This document shows, in pieces, positions 55,324 through 63,650 of a stretch of 64,000 nt of DNA (position 1 is the stretch's first letter; each line of letters opens with the position of its first letter). Below the pieces are notes generated by a model, which worked only from the letters and a program-made list of their open reading frames with translations, was not told where the DNA came from and did no database searches. Source of the DNA: Agreia sp. VKM Ac-1783 (GTDB taxonomy: Bacteria; Actinomycetota; Actinomycetes; Actinomycetales; Microbacteriaceae); assembly GCF_900177765.1 (NCBI RefSeq), contig NZ_FXWI01000005.1, forward strand, positions 186,001 through 250,000, read 5' to 3'. A program made the position numbers and the translations under genes.

Positions 55324-55821
55324 ATGACCTTCGAACCCCCGGCCGTTCCGCCGTCATACAACCCGCCGCAGCCCACGCAGCAGCCCACGTACCAGCAAGC
55401 GCAGCAGCCGAGTTATGCGCAGCAGCCTCAGCAGCAGCCTCAGCCTCAGCAACCGCAGCCGCAGCATCCGGGTTACCCGCAGCAGACCAAGCAGGGCCGG
55501 CCGGCGCAACCGAAGAACACGCTCGGTCTGGTCTCTGCGATTCTCGGAGCCTCGAGCTATGCGCTGGGGTTCATCTTCACGTTCATTCAGCTCGGCATCT
55601 ACGCGACGGGCGACCCGTCGTCATATGGCCTCCTCAACGGCACTCACACGGTTCTGAACGCCTTGCTCGGCGTCGGTGCCGTTGTACTAGGCGTTCTGGG
55701 GTATCTCAAGGGCGGCCCGTCGAGGCTTCTCGCCATCGTCGGCACGACACTGGGCGTCACGATGCTGCTCGACGTTCTCAACGGTGTCATCTTCACCATC
55801 GCGCTGCCGTTCACCTACTGA
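55324..55821 (+). CDS. Membrane protein with Gln/Pro-rich N-terminus (DUF4190-like)
   Basis: A 165-residue protein. Residues 1-60 are almost entirely Gln, Pro, Tyr and Ala and should be disordered in the cytoplasm. Three hydrophobic helices follow (NTLGLVSAILGASSYALGF, TVLNALLGVGAVVLGVLGYL, LAIVGTTLGVTMLLDVLN), a pattern like DUF4190 proteins. GAGAGGACGATC precedes the ATG. Confidence 0.75.
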   Translation: MTFEPPAVPPSYNPPQPTQQPTYQQAQQPSYAQQPQQQPQPQQPQPQHPGYPQQTKQGRPAQPKNTLGLVSAILGASSYALGFIFTFIQLGIYATGDPSSYGLLNGTHTVLNALLGVGAVVLGVLGYLKGGPSRLLAIVGTTLGVTMLLDVLNGVIFTIALPFTY

Positions 55822-55855
55822 TCCGCCTCGCAACGGTTTCTCGAAAGGACGCCCA

Positions 55856-56380
55856 GTGCAGCTGCCCCAGATCTACCTCTCGATAGAACCGACGGGCCCA
55901 GCCCAATGGAACTCGCTCACCTTCGGTCCGATGTTCCACCAGAACCTCTCGGCCTCATCGAGCAGCCAGGGTGGCTCTGTCGTGCGGGTGACGGAGCACG
56001 GAACCAGGGCGGTGCTGAACGACGACGTCGACATCTCGATCGAGTTCGGAATGGATGCCGCGACCATCCAGATCGACGCCCTCCTCGACTGGGTCAAACC
56101 GGCGAACTTCGAGTACGACAACGCGCGCCCCTTCTTCGTCGACCTCTTCTATCGGGGCAACCTCGTCGACCGGGTGATCGCGGTCTGGATCGACCAGTAC
56201 CGCGCCGCCCTGCCGTTGCCCTACTCGGTCACGGCAGACGGGGGAGTGCCCGGCGCGGTGCCCACCTGGCACGTGTCGCGGCGCAGCTTTCTGCTCGTGC
56301 GACTGATCGATCAGTTGCGCGGAGGCCTTGAATTCGACCGCTACTTCGCGCTCTCCGGCCTGTCGCTCGACCGAGCATGA
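55856..56380 (+). CDS. Hypothetical protein coupled to an SDR gene
   Basis: A 174-residue soluble protein of unknown family. It is rich in acidic and aromatic residues (DDVDISIEFGMDAATIQIDAL, PANFEYDNARPFFVDLFYRG). GTG start after GAAAGGACGCCCA. Its stop overlaps the SDR start by four bases (ATGA), so the two are co-translated and may act in one pathway. Confidence 0.68.
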   Translation: MQLPQIYLSIEPTGPAQWNSLTFGPMFHQNLSASSSSQGGSVVRVTEHGTRAVLNDDVDISIEFGMDAATIQIDALLDWVKPANFEYDNARPFFVDLFYRGNLVDRVIAVWIDQYRAALPLPYSVTADGGVPGAVPTWHVSRRSFLLVRLIDQLRGGLEFDRYFALSGLSLDRA

Positions 56381-57123
56381 GCCGGTTCTCGGGCACCCGT
56401 GTCGTCGTGGTGGGCGGCGCTGGGGGCATCGGCAGCCGCATCGCCGAGCGATTCGCCGACGAGGGTGCCGACGTAATCGTGCTCGACCTCGCACGAGGCG
56501 ACTCCTCACGTGCGTTCGACGATGCGAGCGAGCCGGCCCGGCGCATCCTGCACTGCGACCTCGTCGACGCCGCGAGCGTCGAAGCCGCCTTCGCCGTGGC
56601 CCGTGCCCACCTCGGCGGCATCGACGTGCTGGTGAACAGCGCGGGAATCCTGGCGCGTGGCAGCCTGCTCGATCTCACAGCGGAGCGCTGGGATCTCGTG
56701 ATGGATATCAATGCCCGCGGCACGCTGTTCGCGATGCAGCATGTCGCCCGCGCCATGATCGATCAGGGCTCGGGAGGAACGATCGTGAACATCGCGAGCA
56801 TGGCGGCCAAGGCCGGAGGGGCTGATGAGGGCGCGTACGCTGCGTCGAAGGCCGCGGTCGTGGGCCTCACCAGGGCGGCCGCGCTCGAGTGGGGCGAGCA
56901 CCAGATCAGGGTGAATGCGCTGCTTCCCGGCTACGTGCTCACCGATATGGGCAAAGACACGCGCACCGACGACGATGTCGCCACCTGGTCGAAGAAGTCA
57001 CCCTTGGGGCGCCTCGGCACACCGGATGACGTGGCCGGTTTCGCCCTGTTCCTCGCGTCGAGCGATGGCGAGTATCTGACCGGACAGTCGTTCAATGTCA
57101 CCGGCGGAATGATCATGCACTGA
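56377..57123 (+). CDS. Short-chain dehydrogenase/reductase
   Basis: A 248-residue classical SDR. It has the cofactor motif VVGGAGGIGSRIAERF, NSAG at the fourth strand, and the catalytic Ser, Tyr and Lys in NIASMAAKAGG and GAYAASKAAVVG. An acidic residue after strand 2 (VLDLARG) suggests NAD(H). Substrate unknown, though many relatives act on sugars or hydroxy acids. Confidence 0.93.
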   Translation: MSRFSGTRVVVVGGAGGIGSRIAERFADEGADVIVLDLARGDSSRAFDDASEPARRILHCDLVDAASVEAAFAVARAHLGGIDVLVNSAGILARGSLLDLTAERWDLVMDINARGTLFAMQHVARAMIDQGSGGTIVNIASMAAKAGGADEGAYAASKAAVVGLTRAAALEWGEHQIRVNALLPGYVLTDMGKDTRTDDDVATWSKKSPLGRLGTPDDVAGFALFLASSDGEYLTGQSFNVTGGMIMH

Positions 57124-57205
57124 GGTGGCGCTGCCTCTTCTGCCGCTGCATCGAGTGAGCACTTTCTGCCCGTGCGGAGCGCTCTCACCGACCGAAACTG
57201 CACAC

Positions 57206-57676
57206 TCAAGCGTCAGTGGCTCGCTCCAGGAGCGGGCGGAGGCGCAGCGGCATCGTCTCGACCAGCGAGATCGCGGTGTTCGTGCGAACCACGCCCTCGA
57301 TCGCGAGCATCGCCACGGTGATTCGGCGCAGTTCTTCTGTGCTTCGCGCGAGCACCTTGACCAGCAGATCTGCCTCGCCTGTCGTCGAGTGGATCTCGAC
57401 GACTTCGGGCAGCTCGGCGATGCCCGCCTCGGCGAGGTGGCCCGTCGCCTGGCTGATGGCGATCGACACGAACGCGACGAGCGTGTACCCGAGCGCGGCG
57501 GGGTCGACACGGCGGCTCGGTTCCTTCAGCGCGCCGATGCGGGTGAGCCGAGCGAAGCGGGCGTGAACCGTGTTGCGTGCGACGCCGAGCGTTCGCGCGA
57601 GGGCGAGGACCGTCGCATCCGGATCGTCGTCGAGCGCGAGGAGGAGTCGGGCGTCGAGGGCATCGAGCGTGTTCAC
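57206..57676 (-). CDS. Lrp/AsnC-family transcriptional regulator
   Basis: A 156-residue regulator with an N-terminal winged helix (LLALDDDPDATVLALARTLG, NTVHARFARLTRIGALK) and a C-terminal RAM/ligand domain (VVEIHSTTGEADLLVKVLA). It probably senses an amino acid. GTG start with CAGAAT (57683-57688, complement) ending six bases upstream. It is divergent from the YitT-family gene, which may be a target. Confidence 0.92.
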   Translation of the reverse strand: MNTLDALDARLLLALDDDPDATVLALARTLGVARNTVHARFARLTRIGALKEPSRRVDPAALGYTLVAFVSIAISQATGHLAEAGIAELPEVVEIHSTTGEADLLVKVLARSTEELRRITVAMLAIEGVVRTNTAISLVETMPLRLRPLLERATDA

Positions 57677-57775
57677 ACGTGCATTCTGTCACTCGAACGC
57701 CCGGTCTGGTTGCAGGATGCTTAGTTGAACGGCGCTCGTTTGCGCGTGTGCTCGATCGGCTGAGAGCATCAGGCA

Positions 57776-58432
57776 ATGACGTCTTCGAGCACCCTGCCCA
57801 CCGCCGCGCCCCCCGTTGCGAGATCGGTGACGCAGGCATCGCCGGGACACACCATGCTCGAGGATGTCCTGGCCATCCTCATGGCCACGATCACCCTTTC
57901 GCTCGGAGTGCTGCTGCTGAAGACCACCGGAGCGGTGACCGGAGGGACCGCAGGGCTCTCGCTACTCCTCAGCTATGCGACGGCGCTGCCGTTCTCAATG
58001 CTGTTCCTGCTCGTGAACGTGCCGTTCTTCGCGCTGGCGTTCTGGAAGAAGGGGCTCGCCTTCACGGTGCGCTCCATCGTCTCCGTCAGCCTGGTGTCAC
58101 TGCTCTCGTCGATCGTTCCGTCGCTCGTGAGCTTCGAGCACCTCAACCCGGTCTACGGAACCCTGGTCGGAAACTTGCTCGCCGGTGTCGGCATGCTGAT
58201 CCTGTTCCGCCATGGTTCGAGCATGGGCGGCTTCAACGTACTCGCTCTCTTGACACAGGAGAAGCTCGGCTGGCGCGCGGGCTACGTGCAGATGGGGCTC
58301 GACGTCGCCGTCGTCCTTGCCGCCTTCGCCGTGGCCCCGCCGTGGATGGTGCTGCTCTCGGCGCTGGGTGCCGTCGTTCCGAACATCGTGCTGGCCTTCA
58401 ACCACCGCCCTGGTCGCTACGCCCCGAGCTGA
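57776..58432 (+). CDS. YitT-family membrane protein
   Basis: A 218-residue protein with five or six helices of the YitT/DUF161 family (LGVLLLKTTGAVTGGTAGLSLLLSY, NVPFFALAFWKKGLAF, GNLLAGVGMLILFRHGSSMGG). Function unknown; transporter roles have been suggested for the family. It lacks the C-terminal DUF2179 domain of full-length YitT. No ribosome-binding site is evident. Confidence 0.87.
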   Translation: MTSSSTLPTAAPPVARSVTQASPGHTMLEDVLAILMATITLSLGVLLLKTTGAVTGGTAGLSLLLSYATALPFSMLFLLVNVPFFALAFWKKGLAFTVRSIVSVSLVSLLSSIVPSLVSFEHLNPVYGTLVGNLLAGVGMLILFRHGSSMGGFNVLALLTQEKLGWRAGYVQMGLDVAVVLAAFAVAPPWMVLLSALGAVVPNIVLAFNHRPGRYAPS

Positions 58433-58490
58433 GCCGTCCGTCCGGCCCGTTGAGTCCGGCAAGCCTGTCGAGACGCGTGCCCGGGCACGC

Positions 58491-58559
58491 TCGTATTCAG
58501 GAAAACCGGGGCGGTGGCGACCGAAAACCGCGCCTTTCGCCGCTTTTTCCTGAATACGA
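58491..58559. terminator. Long hairpin between convergent genes
   Basis: TCGTATTCAGGAAAA (58491-58505) and its exact complement (58545-58559) form a 15-base stem around a 39-base GC-rich loop with its own short pairing. It lies between the convergent YitT and NYN genes and may terminate both. The shape, a long perfect stem, resembles other palindromes in the window. Confidence 0.65.
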
Positions 58560-58604
58560 TCGCGCCACTGCGCCGAGGCGAACTCCGGGGAGCGCCAACT
58601 ACGA

Positions 58605-59690
58605 TCAGCGCTTGGCGTCGGCCGAGGAGAGCAGGCGGATGAGGCGCTGCTGTCCCTCTTCGGCCAGCTCGGCCACGTCGTCGCGCGAGGCGAGGAAGTC
58701 GGTGAACGAGCGGTAGCCCAACGGCTTCTCGTTGAACGAGGGGTCCATGCGCCGCATCTGGTTCTTCACCGAACCGGTGTTGAGCCACTCGTCGGCGTCG
58801 CCCTTGGCGTGGCCGATCTGCAGTGCGCGCACCAGGAGTTCCGTGGCCACAGTCTGCGCGTCCTCCGGCTCTGGCTCGGGCTCTTCGAAGGGCACGTCTT
58901 CGGTGTGCGAGAACATGGGGATCGTGACACGGCGTGACCGCGCGGGGGCCTTCTTCGGCTCGGCCTCGGTCTCTGCGTCGGCCTCGGCGGAACCCGAACC
59001 CGAACCCGAACCGGCGTCGACGACGCCGGCAGCGGCATCCACCGTCTTCTTCGAACCGCGGCGCGACGAGGTCGAACCGGCCGGCGCGACGACCTCGGGG
59101 CGCTTCTCGATGCCGGGCAGCGAGTCGTAGTCTTCGAACTCGTCGCAGGCTGCGGCCAGCGAGGTGCTCGTCGAGCCGGCAACGCCGATGCCGACGACGA
59201 AGCGTCCGAGGCGCTTGGCCTTCTGCGCGAGTGCGATGTAGTCGGAGTCGCCAGCCACGATGATCACGTGCGTGAGGTCGGGCAGGCGGAAGAGATCTTC
59301 GACCACATCGACGGCGAGGCGGATGTCTGCCCCGTTCTTGGTGCCGCGGGTTGTGGTCGTGAAGAGCTGGGTGAGGTCGACGGCCCGCGACATGAGCTGT
59401 CGCTGGTAGCTCGCGTTGACCGGAACCGACCAGTCGGCGTAGGCGCGGTTGACCACGGTCGTTCCGAAGCTGGCGGCGAAGTCGATGATCGCGCTGAAGT
59501 CGACGGTGGCCGCGGCCAGTCGGGCGGCGATCTCGGGGTCGTTGTTCGGGTCGGTCTTGTCGAAGTCGCGGATACCGTCGCGCTGAAAGGCGTTGCGCCC
59601 GTGCAGCTGCTGGTAACGCGAGATGACGATGTTGTCGAAGTCGATGTAGAGACCGACGCGCGCGTCGATCGGCTCGGTTGTTTCAGCCAT
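58605..59690 (-). CDS. NYN-domain (PIN-like) putative RNase with LOTUS domain
   Basis: A 361-residue protein. The N-terminal NYN nuclease fold has its acidic metal ligands in VGLYIDFDNIVIS, NGADIRLAVDVVEDLF and VAGDSDYIALAQ. A Ser/Gly/Glu-rich linker (about 215-270) leads to a C-terminal OST-HTH/LOTUS domain (LGYRSFTDFLASRDDVAELAEEG) that binds RNA in relatives. It is likely to cleave or process RNA. GAGGAG precedes the ATG. Confidence 0.88.
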   Translation of the reverse strand: MAETTEPIDARVGLYIDFDNIVISRYQQLHGRNAFQRDGIRDFDKTDPNNDPEIAARLAAATVDFSAIIDFAASFGTTVVNRAYADWSVPVNASYQRQLMSRAVDLTQLFTTTTRGTKNGADIRLAVDVVEDLFRLPDLTHVIIVAGDSDYIALAQKAKRLGRFVVGIGVAGSTSTSLAAACDEFEDYDSLPGIEKRPEVVAPAGSTSSRRGSKKTVDAAAGVVDAGSGSGSGSAEADAETEAEPKKAPARSRRVTIPMFSHTEDVPFEEPEPEPEDAQTVATELLVRALQIGHAKGDADEWLNTGSVKNQMRRMDPSFNEKPLGYRSFTDFLASRDDVAELAEEGQQRLIRLLSSADAKR

Positions 59691-59828
59691 GGTGAGCTCC
59701 TCGGTCGGCGGAAGACTCAGTAGCGATCCGGTGTGGACTTCCAGTCTCCCGCGGCGGGTGCGCCCAAGGCAAACACGTGCGGTCGCGGATCGGGGGGTCG
59801 GCGGGCCGGCCGATAGGTCGCTTGGCGG

Positions 59829-60251
59829 TCAGTCCGTCGTCACGAAGATGCAGAACGGATGCCCGGCCGGGTCTGCCAGCACGACGAGCGCCTCAGCCGG
59901 GTCGTCGATGCGGTCGTCGAGCAGGGTTGCGCCCAGGCTCAGAGCCCGGATGTTGTGGGTGCGGAGTTCGTCGAGGTTCGGAACGCTGAAATCGAGATGG
60001 AGTTGCTGCGGCCTGGGGCCTTCCGGCCACGTCGCCCGCTCGAGCTTCTCGACCTGCTGGAAGGCGAGCAGCCGTCGTTCGTCGGAGCCGAGCAGCACCA
60101 GCCAGTCTTCACCGGCGGGGTCGGGCTCGCCTGCTGCGGGCGCTTCGTCGCCGGGTTCGTAGCTCAGATCGAGCAACTGTCGGTAGAACTCGGCAAGCTC
60201 GCGGGCGTTCTCGGCGTCGAGCACGACCTGGCGAAAGGCGGGATGAGTCAT
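59829..60251 (-). CDS. VOC-family (glyoxalase/dioxygenase-like) protein
   Basis: A 140-residue two-module VOC protein (FRQVVLDAENARELAEFYRQLL, QQLHLDFSVPNLDELRTHNIRAL, VVLADPAGHPFCIFV). The His/Glu metal ligands are only partly obvious. Actinobacterial relatives are annotated as glyoxalase-like domain proteins without an assigned substrate. CAGAAT (60258-60263, complement) ends six bases before the ATG. Confidence 0.87.
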   Translation of the reverse strand: MTHPAFRQVVLDAENARELAEFYRQLLDLSYEPGDEAPAAGEPDPAGEDWLVLLGSDERRLLAFQQVEKLERATWPEGPRPQQLHLDFSVPNLDELRTHNIRALSLGATLLDDRIDDPAEALVVLADPAGHPFCIFVTTD

Positions 60252-60337
60252 CCCACGATTCTGCCCCGGTTGGAGAGCGCTTTCAACGTCGGCGCGATAG
60301 GCTCTGCACGGCTCAGACCGGGGGAGACGAGTAGTAC

Positions 60338-62485
60338 GTGACGCATCAGAACAACGCGACCATGCCTGAAACAGACGACGCGACCGAGGTGACGCACCCG
60401 CGCGTCATTCGTGCAGACATCCAGGGCCTGCGGGCCGTCGCCGTGATCGCCGTGATCGTGAACCACGTGATCGAGTGGCCGAGTGGCGGGTTCGCCGGCG
60501 TCGACGTGTTCTTCGTGATCTCGGGTTTTCTCATCACCGGGCTCCTGCTGCGCGACCACCAGCAGCACGGCAGGATCTCGCTCGCCGGGTTCTACGCACG
60601 CCGCATCCGCCGCATCGTGCCCGCTGCCCTGACGGTCATCGTCGTGACAGCGGCGGTCGGCTACTTTCTCTTCAACCGCACTCGCGGTCTGTCGACGATC
60701 TGGGACGGCGTCTACTCGCTGCTCTTCGTGGCCAACTGGCGTTTCACGGCCCTCGGCACCGACTACTTCCATGCCACGGACCCCGCCTCCCCACTGCAGC
60801 ACTACTGGTCGCTGTCGGTCGAAGAGCAGTTCTATCTCGTCTGGCCCTGGCTCGTCATCATCGTTCTCGCCATCGCGGTGAAGCTGCTGCGCTCGCCTGA
60901 ACGGGCTCGTGTTGCGCTCGGTGTCGTCATGGCCGCGCTCGTAGTCGTGTCATTCCTCTACGCGGTACAGCAGACGGCCTCGAGCCCTGCAGCCGCCTAC
61001 TTCTCCACGTTCTCTCGTGCCTGGGAGCTCGGCGCCGGAGCCCTGCTCGCGATCGCCGCGCCCCTTCTGGCCAAGCTGCCCACGGGCATCCGATTCGTCG
61101 TCGGATGGCTCGGCCTGCTCGCCCTGCTGTGGTCGTTCGTGCAGGTCACAGATAAGACCCCGTTCCCCGGGCCGGGTGCCGCGCTCGCGGTCGGCGCCAC
61201 GATGCTCATCATCGTCGGCGGAATCGGGGGACGCCAGCGCTACCTCTTCGTGCTCGACAACCCGGTGAGCGTCTACCTCGGTAACCTCTCGTACTCGCTC
61301 TATCTCTGGCACTTCCCCGTGCTCGTCTTCGGACTCCTCCTGATGCCCGAGCAGACTCCGACGGTCACGGCGATCATTCTGGCGCTCACCCTCGCCCTCT
61401 CGATGATCTCGTTCTATCTGATCGAGCAGCCGTTCCATCACTCGCCCCTGCTGCGCCGCTCCGGCTCCCGCGCTGCGAGCCGCGAGGCCTGGCAGGCGTG
61501 GCGCGATCGCTTCGGGGCACACGCGATCCTCTCGACCGTCGCTCTGATGGTGGTCGGCGTGATCGTCGGCCTGAGTTCATTCAGCGTGCTGCGCGATCAC
61601 ACGCCGATGGCGGCTCCCGTCGCCGCTCCCGTTCCCGCCGAGAACCCCGAGGTACAGCTGCAGGCAGACCTGGCCGCCGCCCTCACCGCGACCGCGTGGC
61701 CCGACAACCTCTCTCCCTCGATCGACGACGCGATGTCGCAGACCTCGAACAACAACCCGGCCAGGCGCTGCTTCGACATCGGTGGCACGCCGAGCTTCGA
61801 CGACTGCACGTGGGGCAACCGCAACGCTCCGCAGCACATGTACCTCGTGGGCGATTCGACCGCGATGGCCTATGCCCCGGCCTTCAAAGCGCTGGCCGAG
61901 GCTAGCGGCGATCAGTGGCAGATCACCACGATCGGGCTCTACGGATGCCGGTTCACCGACGTGCTCGTGCAGAACGACGGCGACGGCGTCATGGATGCGT
62001 GCCCGCAGCGCAAGCAGGACGTGGCCGATCGCATCCGGGCCGACGCGCCCCAGCTCGTCGTGATGTCGAACGCTTTCGCTCTGGGCCAGTCGAGTGACCG
62101 TCGGCCGCTGTCGACCGCCGACCTCGTCGCATCCACGCTTGCCGAAGCCGCCGGCTATAACGCGCCGGGCCGCATCGTGTACCTCGCGCCGCCGCCGCTG
62201 GGTGCGCCGCTCGGCCAGTGTTACTCGAAAGTGTCGAGCCCGATCGACTGCGCCGTGAACGTCGACCCGACCTGGAACGACTTCGAGGCGGCGTTCGAGG
62301 CCGCTGCGCCCGCCGCGGGCGATCACGCCGTGAGCTCGCTGCCGTTCAGCTGTGTCGATGGCCAGTGCCCCGCCTTCGCGGGCACGCTGCCCACGAAGTA
62401 CGACCAGGTGCACATGACGGTGCAGTACTCCGAGCACGTGGCACCGGCCATCCGCTGGGCGCTCATCGCGCAGGGGCTCATGTAG
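60338..62485 (+). CDS. OafA-type acyltransferase with C-terminal SGNH domain
   Basis: A 715-residue membrane enzyme that O-acylates cell-surface sugars or peptidoglycan in related systems. Residues 15-430 are an acyltransferase-3 domain with about eleven helices (DIQGLRAVAVIAVIVNHV, VDVFFVISGFLITGLLL, WSLSVEEQFYLVWPW). The C-terminal domain is SGNH hydrolase-like: LVGDSTAMAYAPAF (Ser nucleophile) and KYDQVHMT (Asp/His). GTG start; a purine-rich GGGGAG lies about 17 bases upstream. Confidence 0.92.
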   Translation: MTHQNNATMPETDDATEVTHPRVIRADIQGLRAVAVIAVIVNHVIEWPSGGFAGVDVFFVISGFLITGLLLRDHQQHGRISLAGFYARRIRRIVPAALTVIVVTAAVGYFLFNRTRGLSTIWDGVYSLLFVANWRFTALGTDYFHATDPASPLQHYWSLSVEEQFYLVWPWLVIIVLAIAVKLLRSPERARVALGVVMAALVVVSFLYAVQQTASSPAAAYFSTFSRAWELGAGALLAIAAPLLAKLPTGIRFVVGWLGLLALLWSFVQVTDKTPFPGPGAALAVGATMLIIVGGIGGRQRYLFVLDNPVSVYLGNLSYSLYLWHFPVLVFGLLLMPEQTPTVTAIILALTLALSMISFYLIEQPFHHSPLLRRSGSRAASREAWQAWRDRFGAHAILSTVALMVVGVIVGLSSFSVLRDHTPMAAPVAAPVPAENPEVQLQADLAAALTATAWPDNLSPSIDDAMSQTSNNNPARRCFDIGGTPSFDDCTWGNRNAPQHMYLVGDSTAMAYAPAFKALAEASGDQWQITTIGLYGCRFTDVLVQNDGDGVMDACPQRKQDVADRIRADAPQLVVMSNAFALGQSSDRRPLSTADLVASTLAEAAGYNAPGRIVYLAPPPLGAPLGQCYSKVSSPIDCAVNVDPTWNDFEAAFEAAAPAAGDHAVSSLPFSCVDGQCPAFAGTLPTKYDQVHMTVQYSEHVAPAIRWALIAQGLM

Positions 62486-62544
62486 TGGTGCATGATCGAC
62501 AGTGAGCGCCGCCGTCGCCTGAACGGGGCCGAAGGAGTTCTCGA

Positions 62545-63141
62545 ATGGTGATCGCAATCGCCGTGATCGCGTTGCTCGGTGTGGCCGTCTGCCTCGGCTG
62601 CCTGATCTATCTGCATGTGGCGCCGACCGGCCTGAACCCGGTGCACGACCCCGTGAGCCAGTACGGGATCACGGATTACTTCACTTTCTACAGGGCCGCC
62701 GCCCTGTCGCTGGGTGTCGCGGCTCTGATGCTCGCCGTCGCTCTGATCGAAGCACTGACCGAAGCGAATGCCGCCGGCATCGTGTTCCTCGTCATTCTGG
62801 GCTTCGCGCGCTTGACGATCGGGTGGGTGCCCATGGATGCGCCCGGCGCTCCCCGCACGGCTACCGGGCTGCGGCACAACCTGCTCGCCACCGCGTTCTT
62901 CGCGTCGGCCACGGTGGCGGCGTTCCTGTTCACCTCCACCTTCGCCGGCGACGCTGGGCTCTCGGGAATCGCGCCCGCGTCGGGCGTGCTCGCCTGGGCG
63001 ATGGCGGTCTTCAGCGCGCTCATCTTGTTGACCAGCCTCGTCGGCCCCCTCAAGCGCTACTTCGGACTCGTCGAGAGACTCCTCTACGTGGCCGTGCTCT
63101 CCTGGATCGCGACAGTGGCGACCGCGCTCATCGCCGCCTGA
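62545..63141 (+). CDS. DUF998 membrane protein
   Basis: A 198-residue protein with about six helices of the DUF998 family (DPVSQYGITDYFTFYRAAALSLG is the conserved first loop and helix). Function unknown. GAAGGAGTTCTCGA is the ribosome-binding site. It converges on the 2H-phosphoesterase gene with a three-base gap. Confidence 0.83.
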   Translation: MVIAIAVIALLGVAVCLGCLIYLHVAPTGLNPVHDPVSQYGITDYFTFYRAAALSLGVAALMLAVALIEALTEANAAGIVFLVILGFARLTIGWVPMDAPGAPRTATGLRHNLLATAFFASATVAAFLFTSTFAGDAGLSGIAPASGVLAWAMAVFSALILLTSLVGPLKRYFGLVERLLYVAVLSWIATVATALIAA

Positions 63142-63144
63142 GTT

Positions 63145-63648
63145 CTAGGCGAGGGGCGTGACCGTGCGCTCCGCCGCGTTCCACAGCCGCAGTGCCATCG
63201 CTTCGCCAACGATGTCGTCGCCGAGCAGCTCGAGGGCGCGGGCGAGATCGTCGAGCCGGATGCGGCGGGCCAGGGTGACATGCGGGATCCAGGCGCCGGG
63301 GTGCGAATGCGCGACCAGGCTCTCGGGCCGCACCGCCCCGTGGATGGTGGACTGCAGATCGAGCAGCGCCGACGTCGGAGCGACGAGCCGCGCGAGCACC
63401 CGACGATCGCCACTGCCGAACAGCACCGGCGCTCCGAGGGTGACGGCAAGAGGCAGCGGGGGCGTCGTGGGGCGACGTACGAGTTCGAGCGGCGCCGCTG
63501 CGACGAGAGTGAGGTGCGGCCTGTTGGTGCTTGCCGTGTGCGCGCCGAGACTCGAGAATCCGGCGCGTTCCAGCGCATCCCATTCGCCCCGCACCGCCGC
63601 CTCGGTCGACTCGTCGAAGGTCAGATCGATGCTCGAGAGTGCCGCCAT
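63145..63648 (-). CDS. 2H phosphoesterase (2'-5' RNA ligase family)
   Basis: A 167-residue protein with the two HxTx motifs of the 2H superfamily, RPHLTLV (44-50) and IPHVTLARR (121-129), facing each other across a shallow groove. Members act on cyclic or 2'-5' phosphodiester bonds in RNA or nucleotides. Its start lies two bases after the arsenate reductase stop, so the two are probably co-transcribed. Confidence 0.88.
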   Translation of the reverse strand: MAALSSIDLTFDESTEAAVRGEWDALERAGFSSLGAHTASTNRPHLTLVAAAPLELVRRPTTPPLPLAVTLGAPVLFGSGDRRVLARLVAPTSALLDLQSTIHGAVRPESLVAHSHPGAWIPHVTLARRIRLDDLARALELLGDDIVGEAMALRLWNAAERTVTPLA

Positions 63649-63650
63649 GC

